From positions 150,890,444 to 150,954,443 of the forward strand of contig OZ023273.1 in assembly GCA_964007475.1 (NCBI GenBank): a stretch of DNA of 64,000 bases. The letters are read 5' to 3'. Within the stretch, counting starts at the first letter, position 1. Each line of letters opens with the position of its first letter. The translations under genes were made by a program, and so were the position numbers. The stretch comes from Hybos culiciformis (Eukaryota; Arthropoda; Insecta; Diptera; Hybotidae). The notes under the pieces are model-generated. The model did no database searches, was not told the DNA's origin, and worked only from the letters and a program-made list of their open reading frames with translations. Of the stretch, positions 10,571 to 21,792 are shown piece after piece.

Positions 10571-13500
10571 ATGAAAATCTTAAATAAAATAAAATTTAAG
10601 TTAATACAACTAAATTTTTAGTAGTATTAAAAAAAAATTATAGTTTTTTTGTCATATTTTCATATTTTGTTTTCATTCTTATTAAATTTGTATAAAATTG
10701 CAAATTTTCAGATTTAACTAAGATTTTTTAAATGTATTATTATACTTTCGATATTATCGTTGAAAATAAGGCATTTATATAAAAAAAAAATTCTGGAGTT
10801 CACAGTACATTTAAAAAAAAAAAACATTGACTTAAACTTTGATGGAAAAAAAAAGTTATCAGGAAAAATAGTAACAAAAAAACTTGTAATTTTCTCAAAA
10901 AGTAAACATTCCTTTTACCTAATCCTTTTACCTAATCCAACAAGTAAATCATAATTTATGTAATCATTATCATGAAAAAAAAAAATCAAATTTTATTTGA
11001 GAAAGGTTAAGCCTTAGTTTATCAGTAATAAATCATAATATGTATTTAAAAAAATACAAAAAATGTATCACATGAATGTTACAAAAAATATTTTTTTCTT
11101 TTATATTCATATTTATGTTATTTAAAATTTAGAAATAATTTTTCCTCTTGTAATATCTTTGTTATACCTGGTTGTCTAATAAATTAATTTTGCAAAATAA
11201 GAAAAATATGATTTGATATATTTTAAAAAATTTCAAATCAGTTTCGTAAATGAAAAACAAAATAATATTTTTTGTTTTATTGTCCTCAAACAAAAATATA
11301 AATTATACTGTAAGTTTTTCATAATTAAATGGATAATTATTATTTTCATTTATTTTAAGATTATTCTCATCACAAATTATACTTTTTGTTTTGTTAATTT
11401 TTTTATGATTTTATTTTTTGGAATATTATTATGAACTGTATAATGTATTTTTTTCTGTAATTTCTGTATAATTCGAATTAAAAAAATTAAAAAATAATAA
11501 CAATGAATCTTAATTTTATTGTTGATAATTAAAAATCTCAAATTTGATTAAAAATCTCAAAGATAGTGGATCTTTCTTATTACTCCAGGAACTTTATATT
11601 TATAGGCGATTTCCACCACGGCTTCTTCAAGGCAGATCAACAAACCTCCTAGAAGATTCCATTTCTGGTATGGAGAACCGAGCATCAAACCTATTTTATT
11701 TATATTTCGATGTCTTTTCTCATGAGAACTGAAAACAAGATTACTTGGAAAAAAAAAACCGAAAAACTTTTTTTTAGATAAGAGTAAGTTTAGATTATGT
11801 TGTTAAAAAATATCTAATAATTTAATTAAAAAAATTATCTAAACGGTGAACAATATTAGTAAATTACGTATATTACATTTCACTTGAAAATCATATAATT
11901 ATTTTTATCATAGTTAATTATTATGTTTTGATTATAATACTAGGTGTACTTAAAAAATATTAAATCGACAGAAGTGTGCAATTTTATTTTATCGGCCACA
12001 TGCCGAAGTCAGAAAACTTGAACTAACACAATGAAGAAGTTCTAATGGCAATGGCATAACGCTAATAATTTATTTTATAACAATGAGATTTATTTTTTTA
12101 TTAAAGTTACCAAATTATGGGTGTACGTGTTTGAGGTGCAAAAACTTCAAGTGAAGGAAGTAGGGCCTTTACTTCCAGGGAACACGTATCCATTCCAACA
12201 AGGTATTTATAGAACGACGATGATTGAGTGATGTTAATGAGCTGGTGGTTTGGTGATTATCGATCAATCTAATAGCCCTGCTCTGAACTTAGTCACGTCA
12301 ACTTTAACCGAAAGTTGACTGAGCTAGATTGTTTTTTTTTGCGTCCTGTAAATATCTGTGGTTTCTGTAAGTATATTGCAGTACCTATATTAGTTTTACC
12401 ACATCGGTATATAAATATTAAATAAACACCTTAAACTTAAAATAAAATATAATAGCGCGTAAATATAAATAATATAATTGTACTATGTTTGTCAAAAACT
12501 AAGGAGAATGAAAAACGTAACTGTCTAAGCTGGTTTTCCATATCTTTTTTTTTTTCGATAAACTTCTATTTTATAATTATGTTTAATTTTGAATTTCTTC
12601 AATTTGGTTTATAAAATCCAAAAAAAATATATGTGTTCACTTCTATACGGGCAATGGCAATTTCTTCTCCATCACTAATAATTGTTTTTATTTGGGAGAA
12701 AATATAAAGACAAGATATTTTTAAGATTTTTTTCATACACTGTTTTTTATGATAATTTTAATTACTAATCGTATCATGATTATGAACTAACTTTCTCATA
12801 AAGAAATAAAACATAATATCTACGCATACAGGTATACAATTTCTTCATACATTGTATACAATTATGCATAACACATTTATATGATTAATTGGTTAAATTT
12901 AATTACCAAACTATAATTGCTGTAATTATGTCAACATAAATGCATTATTTGTGCATTTGAAATATTTTTTTTTTTTTGATAAATTAAAAACTAACAGAAA
13001 AAACTTTTTGACTAAATTTCTTATCGGCAAATTAAATAGAAATAAATTGTGCGAATAGTAGATATGTATACTTTTATATGTAATATACATACAAAATAAT
13101 ATACAAGTTATGTACATTTTACGTACGACAAACATATTAATATTATATAAATAAATTTTTTGGCATAAAAATTATGAGGAAATAAAATTATCAAACAATG
13201 TGTTCCTAATAAAAATCACATGAATTTTAGGGAGTTTGTCTTCAGAATTATGTTTTGTTCTGTTTTTTATAACATAATAACCCTGTTCTGCAAGATCTTA
13301 GAGAATGCTAAGAAATAATTAATAATAATAATATTATTTACAAATTATATATACATATGTAGACTGTATTGTAGGTTAAATAAACACGGCTTCTATTTTT
13401 TTTGCTAACTATTTTTAAATAAATATAAATTCACCAAATTGTTACTAAAACTAAATCAATTGCAAATTCAGTATTTCGTTGAAATAAAAATTTTAGTCAT

Positions 13501-14403
13501 AGCTCATTTTACTGCTTAAAAATACTATAATCAATATACTATAAAAATACTAAATCAATATTCGGCTATGTACGATGTAAAAGTTAATATTAAGAGTCAC
13601 AATCAACTTTCGTCCGAAATAAGTTTCTTTGTTTGCATTTTTATATAAAATATAATTTCGAATAAAGTAAAATATTACACCGAAAATATCATAAACAATA
13701 TTTAAAAAAAATTAAAAGTGTAGTATGGGTACAGATGAAATACAGTGCAAAATTCAAACACTTAAGTCTCGACAAAATTACTGTTCCGCCTTCAGTAATG
13801 TTCGTTTGAAACATAAAAAAGTATATATATAAAAGCCTAAGGATTTGTTATAATTATGTTTCTTTGAGTCGAAAAAGTTAAATTAATTTTTCATTGGTAC
13901 TTAATTAGCCATCTATTAGTTCTATTAGTCATATTCATAATAGTGAAAGAAACATCATAATTTATTCATGTATCATTTCTAAAATTTAATTTAAATTTAT
14001 TTTTAAATATTTTCTGATATTATTATGTTTTCATCACGAATATATTTCAAAATTAAAAATTCTTTGGCGGAAAAAAAAAATTCATATTTCGCAAAAAAAA
14101 ATTTTATTTAAAGTTAAATTAGTTTCACCTTGTTTGTGTGTTAATGAATTTCAAAATAAAATTTCTGTTCTTCAAACAAGACGGACACCTACTTGCAAAA
14201 TTCTTATAAGCAAAATTACGAAAAAGAAAAACTGGCAGTGGCAAGCGACCAGTTATAAGCGATTATTTCAAATTTTCTGTACATACAAAATACATTATTA
14301 AATGTCATATTATTTAGTATTTATTATTTAGATATAACTCTATCACATATAATATATGGTTACAAAAATATAAATATTTTTGGCAACTGCGCTACGTCGA
14401 AAA

Positions 14404-14447
14404 TACTAATGTACAAGAGACTAGGTACTAATGTACAAGAGACTAGG
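14404..14447. repeat. Two exact tandem copies of a 22-bp unit
   Basis: The unit ACTAATGTACAAGAGACTAG plus GT occurs twice head to tail with no mismatch. Confidence 0.85.
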
Positions 14448-15234
14448 TAGTAATGTTTGAATTGTTAAAGATATTCAATTTTGTATTTTCCTATTTATGT
14501 AATTAGTTAATGTTTGCCCAAAAAGTCAAAAATTGTGCAACTAACTCATTGCAAAATTATTAATTGTTATATTAGGTAGCTATTATCAATATACGGTAGG
14601 ATTCTTTTTTGATTTTGAAAAATCAAATCATAAATCCATTGAAGTAAAGCAATCAAATTTTCAAAACATTTATATACAAAAAATGATGACAGAACTATTA
14701 CGAAAAGTTAAATCAAAATTGAGGTGATTAAAGCAAACTAAAACCGACAATAACTAGGCATTTTCATAATTTTTTGACATCAAAAATCTTTCGTCACAAC
14801 GCTACCCGCCTTTGTTTAATTTCTACAATATGAAAAAAGAAATTCAAATAAAAATTAACTTTAACCACACAGATACAATATTTACCTGTCTCACAAAAAA
14901 GAATTTAATTAAATTAAATTTATATGAATCTTAAATTTTTGCACTTTATAACACAAAAAAAAAAAGAATTTATAAAAATTTAAATAAACAACTTTTATGA
15001 AATAAAAGATGAGAATAGAACGAAGACTAAGTAAAATTTATCACATTAAAGGAACATGGAAAATGGAGCTAAATGGACTTACACACGATTTAAAATTTAA
15101 ATGATAGTCATCAAAGCTAAAAATCAGAGCATAGGGGAGTGGATATAGATATAAAATCTCTTCTTTATTATTTTTTTGATATGGATATTCATAAAGCCTC
15201 AATGATTTTTAGCCCGTTTTATATCACAAATTTA

Positions 15235-15335
15235 AAAATGGACTGTATGCTTTCATTAAATGTCCGTCCGTCCGAACTGCACTAAAATGATTATAACTAT
15301 TAAACGCCTTACCGATGTCAATTCTTTGAATACGA
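15235..15335 (-). repeat. Dispersed repeat with GGACGGACGGAC core (minus orientation)
   Basis: Read on the minus strand it runs ATAATCATTTTAGTGCAG, then GGACGGACGGAC, then TTTAATGAAAGCATAC. The plus strand at about 35268-35350 shows the same order: ATAATCATTTTAGTGTCGG, GGACGGACG, TTTAATGAAAACATA. The two are diverged copies of one repeat in opposite orientation. The class is unknown; no target duplications were identified. Confidence 0.5.
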
Positions 15336-17593
15336 AAATATGCGTAAGCTTGTTCACTTTCACCGCGATTAAAAGATAAGATACTATGATTGAGAGTTCA
15401 AGGCTGAACCAAGAATCAACATAATTTTCCCCTAAACAATTTATGTATTTTACATTTTTTTTTTTTTTGATTCCAATGAAAAGAACGTATTGGGTGGTAG
15501 ATAGATGTTAATTAGATTAACTTAAAAATATGGTTGGACTCCGAGAGATCCAAGAGTTCCATATTTTTTACTTTTTTATATAATTTTCAAAAAATTCAGA
15601 GTGAACAACTATAATTGAGATATGTGAAACTTACACTGTCGTATATCATTTATAGAATTTTTACTAAAATTATATTCCTTGATTTTAATAAATTTATATA
15701 ATAAAAAAATTATAAAAATAAATTAAAATCTGAAATTACATTCTAACATTACCAACGAAAAACATGGAATTCACAGTTCATATATATAAAATAATTAACC
15801 TAATATTTTTGTTATACATTTTTAGGCTCTTAAAATTACTCAGAATATTAATATTTCTAATCTGTAAGTATAAAAAAAAATTTAAATACCATGGCCACAG
15901 AATACAGAATATTTTCATTCTAAAAAAAAAAAAAAAAGAGCGGAAATTTCGCAAAAAAATCTATTTTTAAATTACTATAAGAAAATCCCACAATTTTTTG
16001 CTCTCTACTTTGTCTACAAATAAGTTCCTTGTTTCTAATGTAATTATTTCTCAATTAAATTTTATAATAAAAAATATTTCGTCATTTTACTTGATCAATT
16101 TTGTTTTCATATTTATTTGAAGTTAGATACAACAAAAAATAAAAATAAAGAAAATTCTTAATATAAAAGCAAAACAAAATATTCGAATTATTTCTTTGGC
16201 AAACATTAGGTTTATGTAAATTGTAATTAAAACGAAAATACTTTGAATTGCAATTTTCAATTAACAAATAAAGAAATCATGATAATCTAATTTTGTTTTA
16301 ATGATCTTGTTGAGTGAGTAAAGCTCAAAGATTCTGAAAAAGATAAATATGTATGCGGCTTGTAGTAACTTCGTTAATGATTATTTTAGTTACTTCTTTT
16401 TAACATCTCTTAAGTCTTATCAAAATTGTTTTATAGAAGCTAAAATGAAAATATTCAACTCCATAAGTGAAATCAATTATTAATTAATACACTTGAAGTG
16501 TCTATAGTTGATTTAAACATTTTATGCTAAATAGATTTATTTAAAAAAATAAATAAATTATCTCGAAATATATTTTGGCGCTAATATGAATAAAAAATAA
16601 GAACAATTGATTTTGACTTCCGTTTTATTTGGCATAAGTAAGTTATATATTATAAATGTGTCATCGTATACAGAAATATAAATATATGGTTAATTTATGA
16701 CAAATCAATATTAATTCAGTATCATTGAAAATTATCTCTAGAATAAAAATTGAAAAAACTGTTTTTATTAAAACATTATTATTGTTTGATGACATCAAAT
16801 TATATAAAAATAAGAGGCAAGTTAAACTATTGATTTTATATATTTTCAAACTATTACTTTTCCTATTGCGAGTTAGAAGATGTATTAATATTTAAATTTT
16901 TTTAATGATTCTTGGATATTTCAGAATCAAATGTCAAAAAACCAATATTCCTCCAGATATATTTTATCTAAAAATGCCGTAATTGATCTATTCGAAAAAT
17001 TTAGCTTAATATGTAGATTTTCACTTTGTTTGCAAATCGTTTTTCACACAAATTAAAAATAGATCGATATTTGGAACATATAGGAAAATAATTGAAAACA
17101 ATAATTCTTGCCAAATGCTCTAATTTCAACCAAAAAAAAAAGTAACAATTTGAAAATAATAAAATAAAATAAAAACTAAGTAAAAAACATATTAAAAATA
17201 GATATTGAGGTTTCAGAATCTGAATAATATCGTTTGAAATTCAAGTTTTTTTTTTTTTGCAAAGTAATAAAGCTCAAAATAAATAACACTAATTCATATG
17301 ATTCGATAAAATTTATATTTAATAATGTATAGTCATATTGATAATTTCTTTTATTTGAATTTTTCAAATCGACGATTCGACCATAAAATTTCGCTTTATT
17401 ATATCACTTGAAAAAATTAATTAGTTTAATCAGGGATAAATATACCGGCGATACGCATAGAACCATAGAAATAAAAATTATATAAATATATTTTTTTTCA
17501 ACTTACAAACATAAGTATCTTCTAACTAAATGATAAGAGTTTTGGGTTTTTCCAAACAAGGTTTAATACAAGAATAATGTATAGTTGAATAAT

Positions 17594-17613
17594 ATTATTA
17601 TTATTATTATTAT
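17594..17613. repeat. ATT microsatellite
   Basis: Six to seven uninterrupted ATT units. Confidence 0.9.
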
Positions 17614-17819
17614 GTGTAATGTACGTAGTACGTTTATGATCATAATATTTATTTAAATTTTTCCATTTTTCTTATTCTTAAAATAAATGGAAAAGAAAGT
17701 GTGTCATGGAATAATTTTTCTTATCTGAATTGAAATAAAAAAGTGAAAACTCTAATTTCTTTTTGAAGTCTGATTTGTTTCTTTTTGACTGTAAATTTCA
17801 TACCGTATAATTATTACGT

Positions 17820-18046
17820 TATAGCATATATTAAGAATACAGAAAGATAGGAAGCTTCATACGACATTATTTTTGGTATTTTCTTGTGAATGTGTTAGTA
17901 AAACAAAATAAAATACGTGGTAATTATCAATATATGAAAAGAATTTTATTTAGTTTTACTAACACATTCACAAGAAAATACCAAAAAAGACTGAAAAAAT
18001 GTTGTATGAAGTTCCAATCTTTCTATATTCTTAATCTATGGTTATA
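17820..18046. mobile_element. Inverted-repeat MITE, about 227 bp
   Basis: The left arm (about 17820-17913) is the inverted copy of the right arm (about 17945-18046). They share TTAAGAATA, AGAAAGAT, GGTATTTTCTTGTG and TGTGTTAGTAAAAC in matching inverted order. Arms are about 90 bases with moderate divergence and a spacer of about 30 bases. Both outer ends carry TATA/TA, so a TA target duplication is possible but not provable in this AT-rich context. No coding content. Confidence 0.65.
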
Positions 18047-20733
18047 GTGAAAGAAGATTAAAAAAAAACTATGTACAAAAATTTAAGATTTGTGTTCAAA
18101 AAATGCGTACCTACAAAATCAATAAAAATTTAATGAAATACTGGCTTTGTTTCGAACGAATTTTTATTTCCCCAATCGCTAATATTACGAACATGAAATT
18201 GGCCGTGTTAAATAAAATCTCTAATTTTCGAGTTAAAGAAATTATTTTTATATATAGAAGAAACTAGAAAATTAAAAAATTAGTAAATTTGTTTTATTTT
18301 CGCAAAAAATATTAAAAAGATATTAAAAATTTTATTTATTTATTTATTTATTTAATTAAGGCTAATTTACACGATAATTAATTTTATTTTTTTAACTCTA
18401 TTGAAAACGCAATTCGTTCCTCTATGTAGAAAACAAAATTAAAAGCATGTCTTTCTGATTGACAAATACTTGTAATTAAAATCTTAGCAAACTCTCAATA
18501 ATTTTATAAACTTTAAAAGTACTTAAGAAATTTTTCAATGTGAGAATATAATATATTTTTAATTTGATACCAACCACAAAGAGACCACAAAGAAATTATA
18601 ATTTCTAAAACAAATAAGATAATTTTTATCATTAAAAAATTTAATTAAATGAATTATTTATTTAATAAATAGAATATATTTATAAAAATGCAAATCTAGA
18701 AACAGTAGTTGAGTTTCTTTTTAGTGTACTTAGTCTGTATAAAAAAAAAAATTGGTGTTGAAAAATATAATAAGTGGTAAGTATAGTTTTCGATATTTTT
18801 TATTTTTATTCTTAAAGATATAACGTCGTACATTGCGTTTAATGGCTATATGTTTAATAATTATTACATGAAAAGTGTTAATAGTTTGCTCCAGATTATA
18901 ATCTACTTTAGTTCTTTAATATCTTCTTATCTAAATATTTCCAACTAAATTTAATTAATAATTTAATCAGTTATTAGGAAAGTCTTTAATAAATACATAA
19001 TTAAATGTATGCATGCATATAAAATAAAATTTTATTGTGAAAAAAATAATAAACGACTAAAAACACTCATTTCTCTTATCACACTATCTCTGGTATGTAA
19101 ATATGTTCAGTACATTGTTCCATTGTACTTGTAATTGATATTTTTACTGAAGAAGGCAGTCATTAATTTATTTATTTATTTTGTATTTTTAATTTAATAT
19201 TCAAGAAGGAAAAATACAAAATAAAATTATATATACAAGAAAAAGCTTTTATAATATGCAATATTACTACCGGTTTAAGTATTAATTCTCACATATGATG
19301 AAATTTTTAGTATTAATTTCACTGATCAATGCACAACTTGCTTCTACATTTTTTTTTTTTTTGAAGTTTAAGCATTTTTTTTTTTTTTAGATATTATTTC
19401 ATCATAAACATAAAAAGTAAGAAACAGTAAAATAAGCTTTTTTAAATTTATTATCAAGGTCTAAATGACAACACGTGCTGTTGTAAAAATTGTTTTTTTT
19501 TTTTTATAAATACATATTTACTTTGAAAATTTTTAAAAACAAAAATATGTAAATTTTTATTTAGAAATTTTTCTATTTAAAATTTAAATGAAATTAAGTT
19601 GTTTCAATGAAAGTTTCTAAATGTATTACATATGGTACCTATTATATTAAAGTTTGTTTGATTATTGCATCAACGTTAATTAAAAAAAAACAAATTGCAT
19701 ATACATATAGTGAATAAATCAAGTCAAGTCAAATAATTTAGCAATATAAAATTAGAATTTTGTTAAAATGCCACACTAGAGTGAAATAGACTATTTGTAA
19801 AAATTTTTCTACTTCCTTATAAATCAAGCGATTTTATTCAATAAAACGGATTTTTCTAGATAGCCGAATATTTTATTCGAATTTGGCCCAAAAAAAACTA
19901 GAATTGGCTTCTAAAAATGAGGTTGGTCCAAAGATTCTTTTGAGGTATAGGATCTAAAAATGAAAACTATTTAGCACTAAGTCCAGAATTTTTCCTTTTT
20001 TTTTCATACATTTTTACTCAATTTTTCTAATTTAAGCACGTTCCAATGAAAGCGAAAACGAAATTTGTTGAATAAAATTTTATTTTTGTACTTTATACTT
20101 TTTTTATTATAAATTTTTTCAAAATGTTTTAGAAGACTTCTCAAAGCATTACAAGCAAAATTGACACAGCTATGTTGTAACAATTAAAATGTTCGCTTTC
20201 GGCGGCGGTCTAAAGTAGCCAAGTGAAAAATTATTGTCGATATAAATGGTAAATTCAAACAATCCTCCAAAACCAGAAGGAATAACACAATTAGATATAT
20301 AATGTACCAATACGTTTGTTTTTTATGTTAAATTAATATGTAAATATCCAATGTTTTTTCTGTCAAAATAAGAGCTTTCTACAACTTTAGTTCAAGAAGA
20401 TGATTTTCAATGATCATTTTCTTCGTATTGAATTCCGAAACCATAAATAAATGAAAATGTGCAAACAATAAATAAATAAAGCAAATAAGTACATTTAAAG
20501 ATAAATTCTTAAGGAAAGGTTCCGTGGAAGCTCAAATGTGCTTTTTGGCCCAACATACGCTTATACGTTCATTGTACTGTCTTAGAGATATATGTGGGTA
20601 GGTGAAGAAAATTTAGAAATTGTTCAAAAAAAAAGTTTTACCTATACTTTAGTTTCTCTTGATTCAAAAAACCTTTTTGAGCCAATATTAACATTTCTGA
20701 ATTTTCTCGAACTATATTATTGACCTTTCCATA
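18047..20733. other. AT-rich intergenic sequence upstream of the MTHFD2-type gene
   Basis: No gene seen. It contains a TTTA microsatellite at 18331-18354, which could be the inverted tail of a retroelement, and several poly-T runs. Confidence 0.5.
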
Positions 20734-20745
20734 GCACATGCGCAG
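20734..20745 (+). promoter_or_regulatory. NRF-1-like site GCACATGCGCAG
   Basis: The sequence is close to the NRF-1 palindrome YGCGCAYGCGCR and lies about 60 bases before the start codon of the MTHFD2-type gene. NRF-1-type factors control many genes of mitochondrial metabolism in animals. CpG-containing motifs are rare in this window, which makes the site stand out. A short leader would also mean no room for an upstream targeting exon. Confidence 0.4.
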
Positions 20746-20806
20746 TAATCCCGTAAATATATAAATTCAATTTTATAAAAAAAAAAAAAATAATTTCAAT
20801 TAACAG

Positions 20807-21709
20807 ATGGATAAAATAATTGATGGCAAAAAAATATCTAACATCATCAAAATTGAATTAAAAACTGAAATTGATGAATGGATTTCTAATGGAAACAGAA
20901 AACCTAAACTTTCCATCATTGGCTCAGATGATAATGTTTATGTTCAAAATTCTGTGGCAACTGCTAACGAAATTGGTATTGATTGTGTAATTTTACGTCC
21001 TCCAAGTACCGAAGATGATTATCTCAAAGGAATCAATGAATTGAATGCTGATCATTCCATTGATGGCATTTTAATTCAATTGCCACTTCCAAATGGAATT
21101 AATGAACGTAAAATATTCAACGAAATTTGTCCAAACAAAGATGTAGAAGGCATGAATGAACTAAATGTGGGACGTTTATATCTGGATATGAAATGTTTTG
21201 TTCCTTGCACTGCACTTGGAGTAAAAGAACTCCTTAAACGTTACAATATTGAGACTTTTGGGAAAAACACTGTCGTTGTCGGTAGATCTAAAGTAACTGG
21301 TCTTCCGATAGCTCAATTACTTCATTCAGATGGAAATAGTGAAATTGGTGGAATGGACTCAACAGTAACTATATGTCACATCAATACACCTGCAATAGAA
21401 TTAGCGAAATATTGTAAACTGGCTGATATTATAATTTCTGCAACTGGTAAACCTGGTCTCATCAAAGCTGATATGGTTAAACCAGATTCTTGTATCATTG
21501 ATGTTGGGTTTGAAAGAACAATTGATGAAAAAAGTGGTGAAGTTCGTTATGTTGGTGATGTAGACTTTGACGAAGTTAAAGAAGTTGCTAAATGGATCAC
21601 ACCAGTACCAGGTGGAGTTGGACCTATGACCGTTGTGATGTTAATGCAAAATGTTTTTGCAGCTGCTAAACAAATGGTTGATAAATACAAATATGAAAAT
21701 GTATTATAA
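20807..21709 (+). CDS. MTHFD2: MTHFD2-type methylenetetrahydrofolate dehydrogenase/cyclohydrolase with altered active site
   Basis: The 300-residue frame covers the whole FolD fold. The opening IIDGKKIS, the DGILIQLPLP motif (Gln91), the Rossmann motif VVVGRSKVTGLPIAQLL (about 156-170), GDVDF and PVPGGVGPMT (266-275) are all present. The stretch after LLHSDG with GGMDSTVTICH matches the NAD-dependent MTHFD2 subfamily rather than bacterial FolD. Such enzymes oxidise 5,10-methylene-THF and hydrolyse methenyl-THF in one-carbon metabolism. The catalytic motif, normally Tyr-Val-x-x-Lys, here reads YVQNS, so Ser49 replaces lysine, and the loop before it is about two residues shorter. KDVDG has become KDVEG, and PCTPxG has become PCTALG. 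Cyclohydrolase activity is probably lost; dehydrogenase activity is uncertain. No mitochondrial presequence lies before the FolD core. The start codon directly follows AACAG, which could be a splice acceptor, so an upstream targeting exon cannot be excluded. The single exon could also mean a retrocopy. Confidence 0.93.
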   Translation: MDKIIDGKKISNIIKIELKTEIDEWISNGNRKPKLSIIGSDDNVYVQNSVATANEIGIDCVILRPPSTEDDYLKGINELNADHSIDGILIQLPLPNGINERKIFNEICPNKDVEGMNELNVGRLYLDMKCFVPCTALGVKELLKRYNIETFGKNTVVVGRSKVTGLPIAQLLHSDGNSEIGGMDSTVTICHINTPAIELAKYCKLADIIISATGKPGLIKADMVKPDSCIIDVGFERTIDEKSGEVRYVGDVDFDEVKEVAKWITPVPGGVGPMTVVMLMQNVFAAAKQMVDKYKYENVL

Positions 21710-21786
21710 TCATCTTATTAAAATATTTTGTTATGTTACAGAGATTAGGAAAATATATAAACTTTCAGTATTAAAAAAATATTCAA

Positions 21787-21792
21787 AATAAA
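21787..21792 (+). terminator. Polyadenylation signal after the MTHFD2-type gene
   Basis: AATAAA lies about 78 bases after the stop codon, a plausible short 3' UTR. Confidence 0.5.

Larger units (their letters stand above)
10571..17819. other. 7-kb gene-poor AT-rich sequence
   Basis: No supported gene. Local features are a possible coding relic (about 11560-11695), a small stem-loop GTCAACTTT/AAAGTTGAC at 12297-12319, a 22-bp tandem duplication at 14404-14447, a diverged dispersed repeat near 15240-15330 and an ATT microsatellite at 17594-17613. The many short frames have random AT-rich composition. Confidence 0.5.

Noticed and set aside
12165..12274. CAGGG...CCCTG pair suggesting another hAT element
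   Set aside because: The flanking 8 bases differ and the inner ends do not match, so it is not an element.
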